Source: JBAXPW01 sp037132015
GTDB taxonomy: Bacteria; Patescibacteriota; Microgenomatia; UBA1406; GWC2-37-13
Assembly: GCA_037132015.1 (NCBI GenBank)
Contig: JBAXPW010000005.1
Coordinates: forward strand, 1 to 41,256
DNA: 41,256 nt
Direction of reading: 5' to 3'
Shown here: one piece after another, positions 41,200 through 41,256 of the stretch
How positions within the stretch are numbered: position 1 is the first letter of the stretch
How the letters are laid out: each line of letters begins with the position of its first letter
The notes under the pieces: model-generated
What the model saw: only the letters and a program-made list of their open reading frames with translations
What the model was told of the DNA's origin: nothing
The model's database searches: none
Made by a program: the position numbers and the translations under genes

Positions 41200-41256
41200 T
41201 CACTGTCAAACCGAAATGAAAATGTCATACATCAAACTATATCAAAATTAAATAAT

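Overview
The window reads as a stretch of a small, AT-rich, very densely packed bacterial chromosome, most probably a Candidate Phyla Radiation (Patescibacteria/Microgenomates-like) organism or something of similar lifestyle. This is inference from gene style, not from a marker gene: adjacent genes overlap by 4 nt or are separated by 0-5 nt, even where they converge (17914/17917, 23222/23228, 29398/29399). There are many single-pass surface proteins, few ribosome-binding sites, a VirB6/TrbL-like membrane protein and a pilin-like ectodomain family. No rRNA or tRNA gene was recognised.

Layout. 1-756: 3' part of a DDE integrase/transposase cut by the window edge. 826-11843: an accessory stretch with a proline iminopeptidase-like hydrolase, a membrane protein with a pilin-like ectodomain, a JAB/MPN-like protein, an SRPBCC protein, an OmpR-type winged-helix protein overlapping an esterase, an MFS permease with a P-loop kinase, a PAS sensor without an output domain, a putative clan GH-A glycosidase, an S51 peptidase and small membrane proteins. 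11886-17914: a type I restriction-modification operon (hsdR, a DinD/BRO-N protein, and a fused hsdM-hsdS carrying two copies of a palindromic repeat in frame). 17917-23222: envelope genes (polysaccharide deacetylase, small membrane protein, ABC exporter, inositol-phosphatase-like enzyme, ArnT/PMT-type glycosyltransferase). 23228-23791: lexA, with an SOS-box-like operator inside its promoter. 24102-29398: a HIT protein and a two-gene RND efflux system. 29399-32373: a second pilin-like ectodomain protein, then a tightly overlapping LapA/Nudix/HAD/HD operon. 32398-33498: an M24 Xaa-Pro peptidase. 33513-39609: a surface/secretion cluster (VirB6/TrbL-like protein with 12 tandem ~32-residue repeats, a cohesin-like anchored protein, a large anchored beta-domain protein). 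39682-41199: comM.

How it works together. Many genes code for the cell surface: making or trimming glycans, exporting substrates, or displaying anchored domains. Two blocks are defensive or DNA-related (type I R-M with DinD; lexA and comM). Most genes that begin a transcription unit carry a TATAAT-like -10 box only 5-8 nt upstream of the start codon, several with a -35 box at exactly 17 nt spacing, which points to widespread leaderless transcription.

The most unusual objects are the 12-repeat VirB6-like protein, the palindromes embedded in the HsdM-HsdS fusion, the leaderless promoter layout, the lexA operator, and the pair of pilin-like ectodomain paralogues that lack a prepilin leader.
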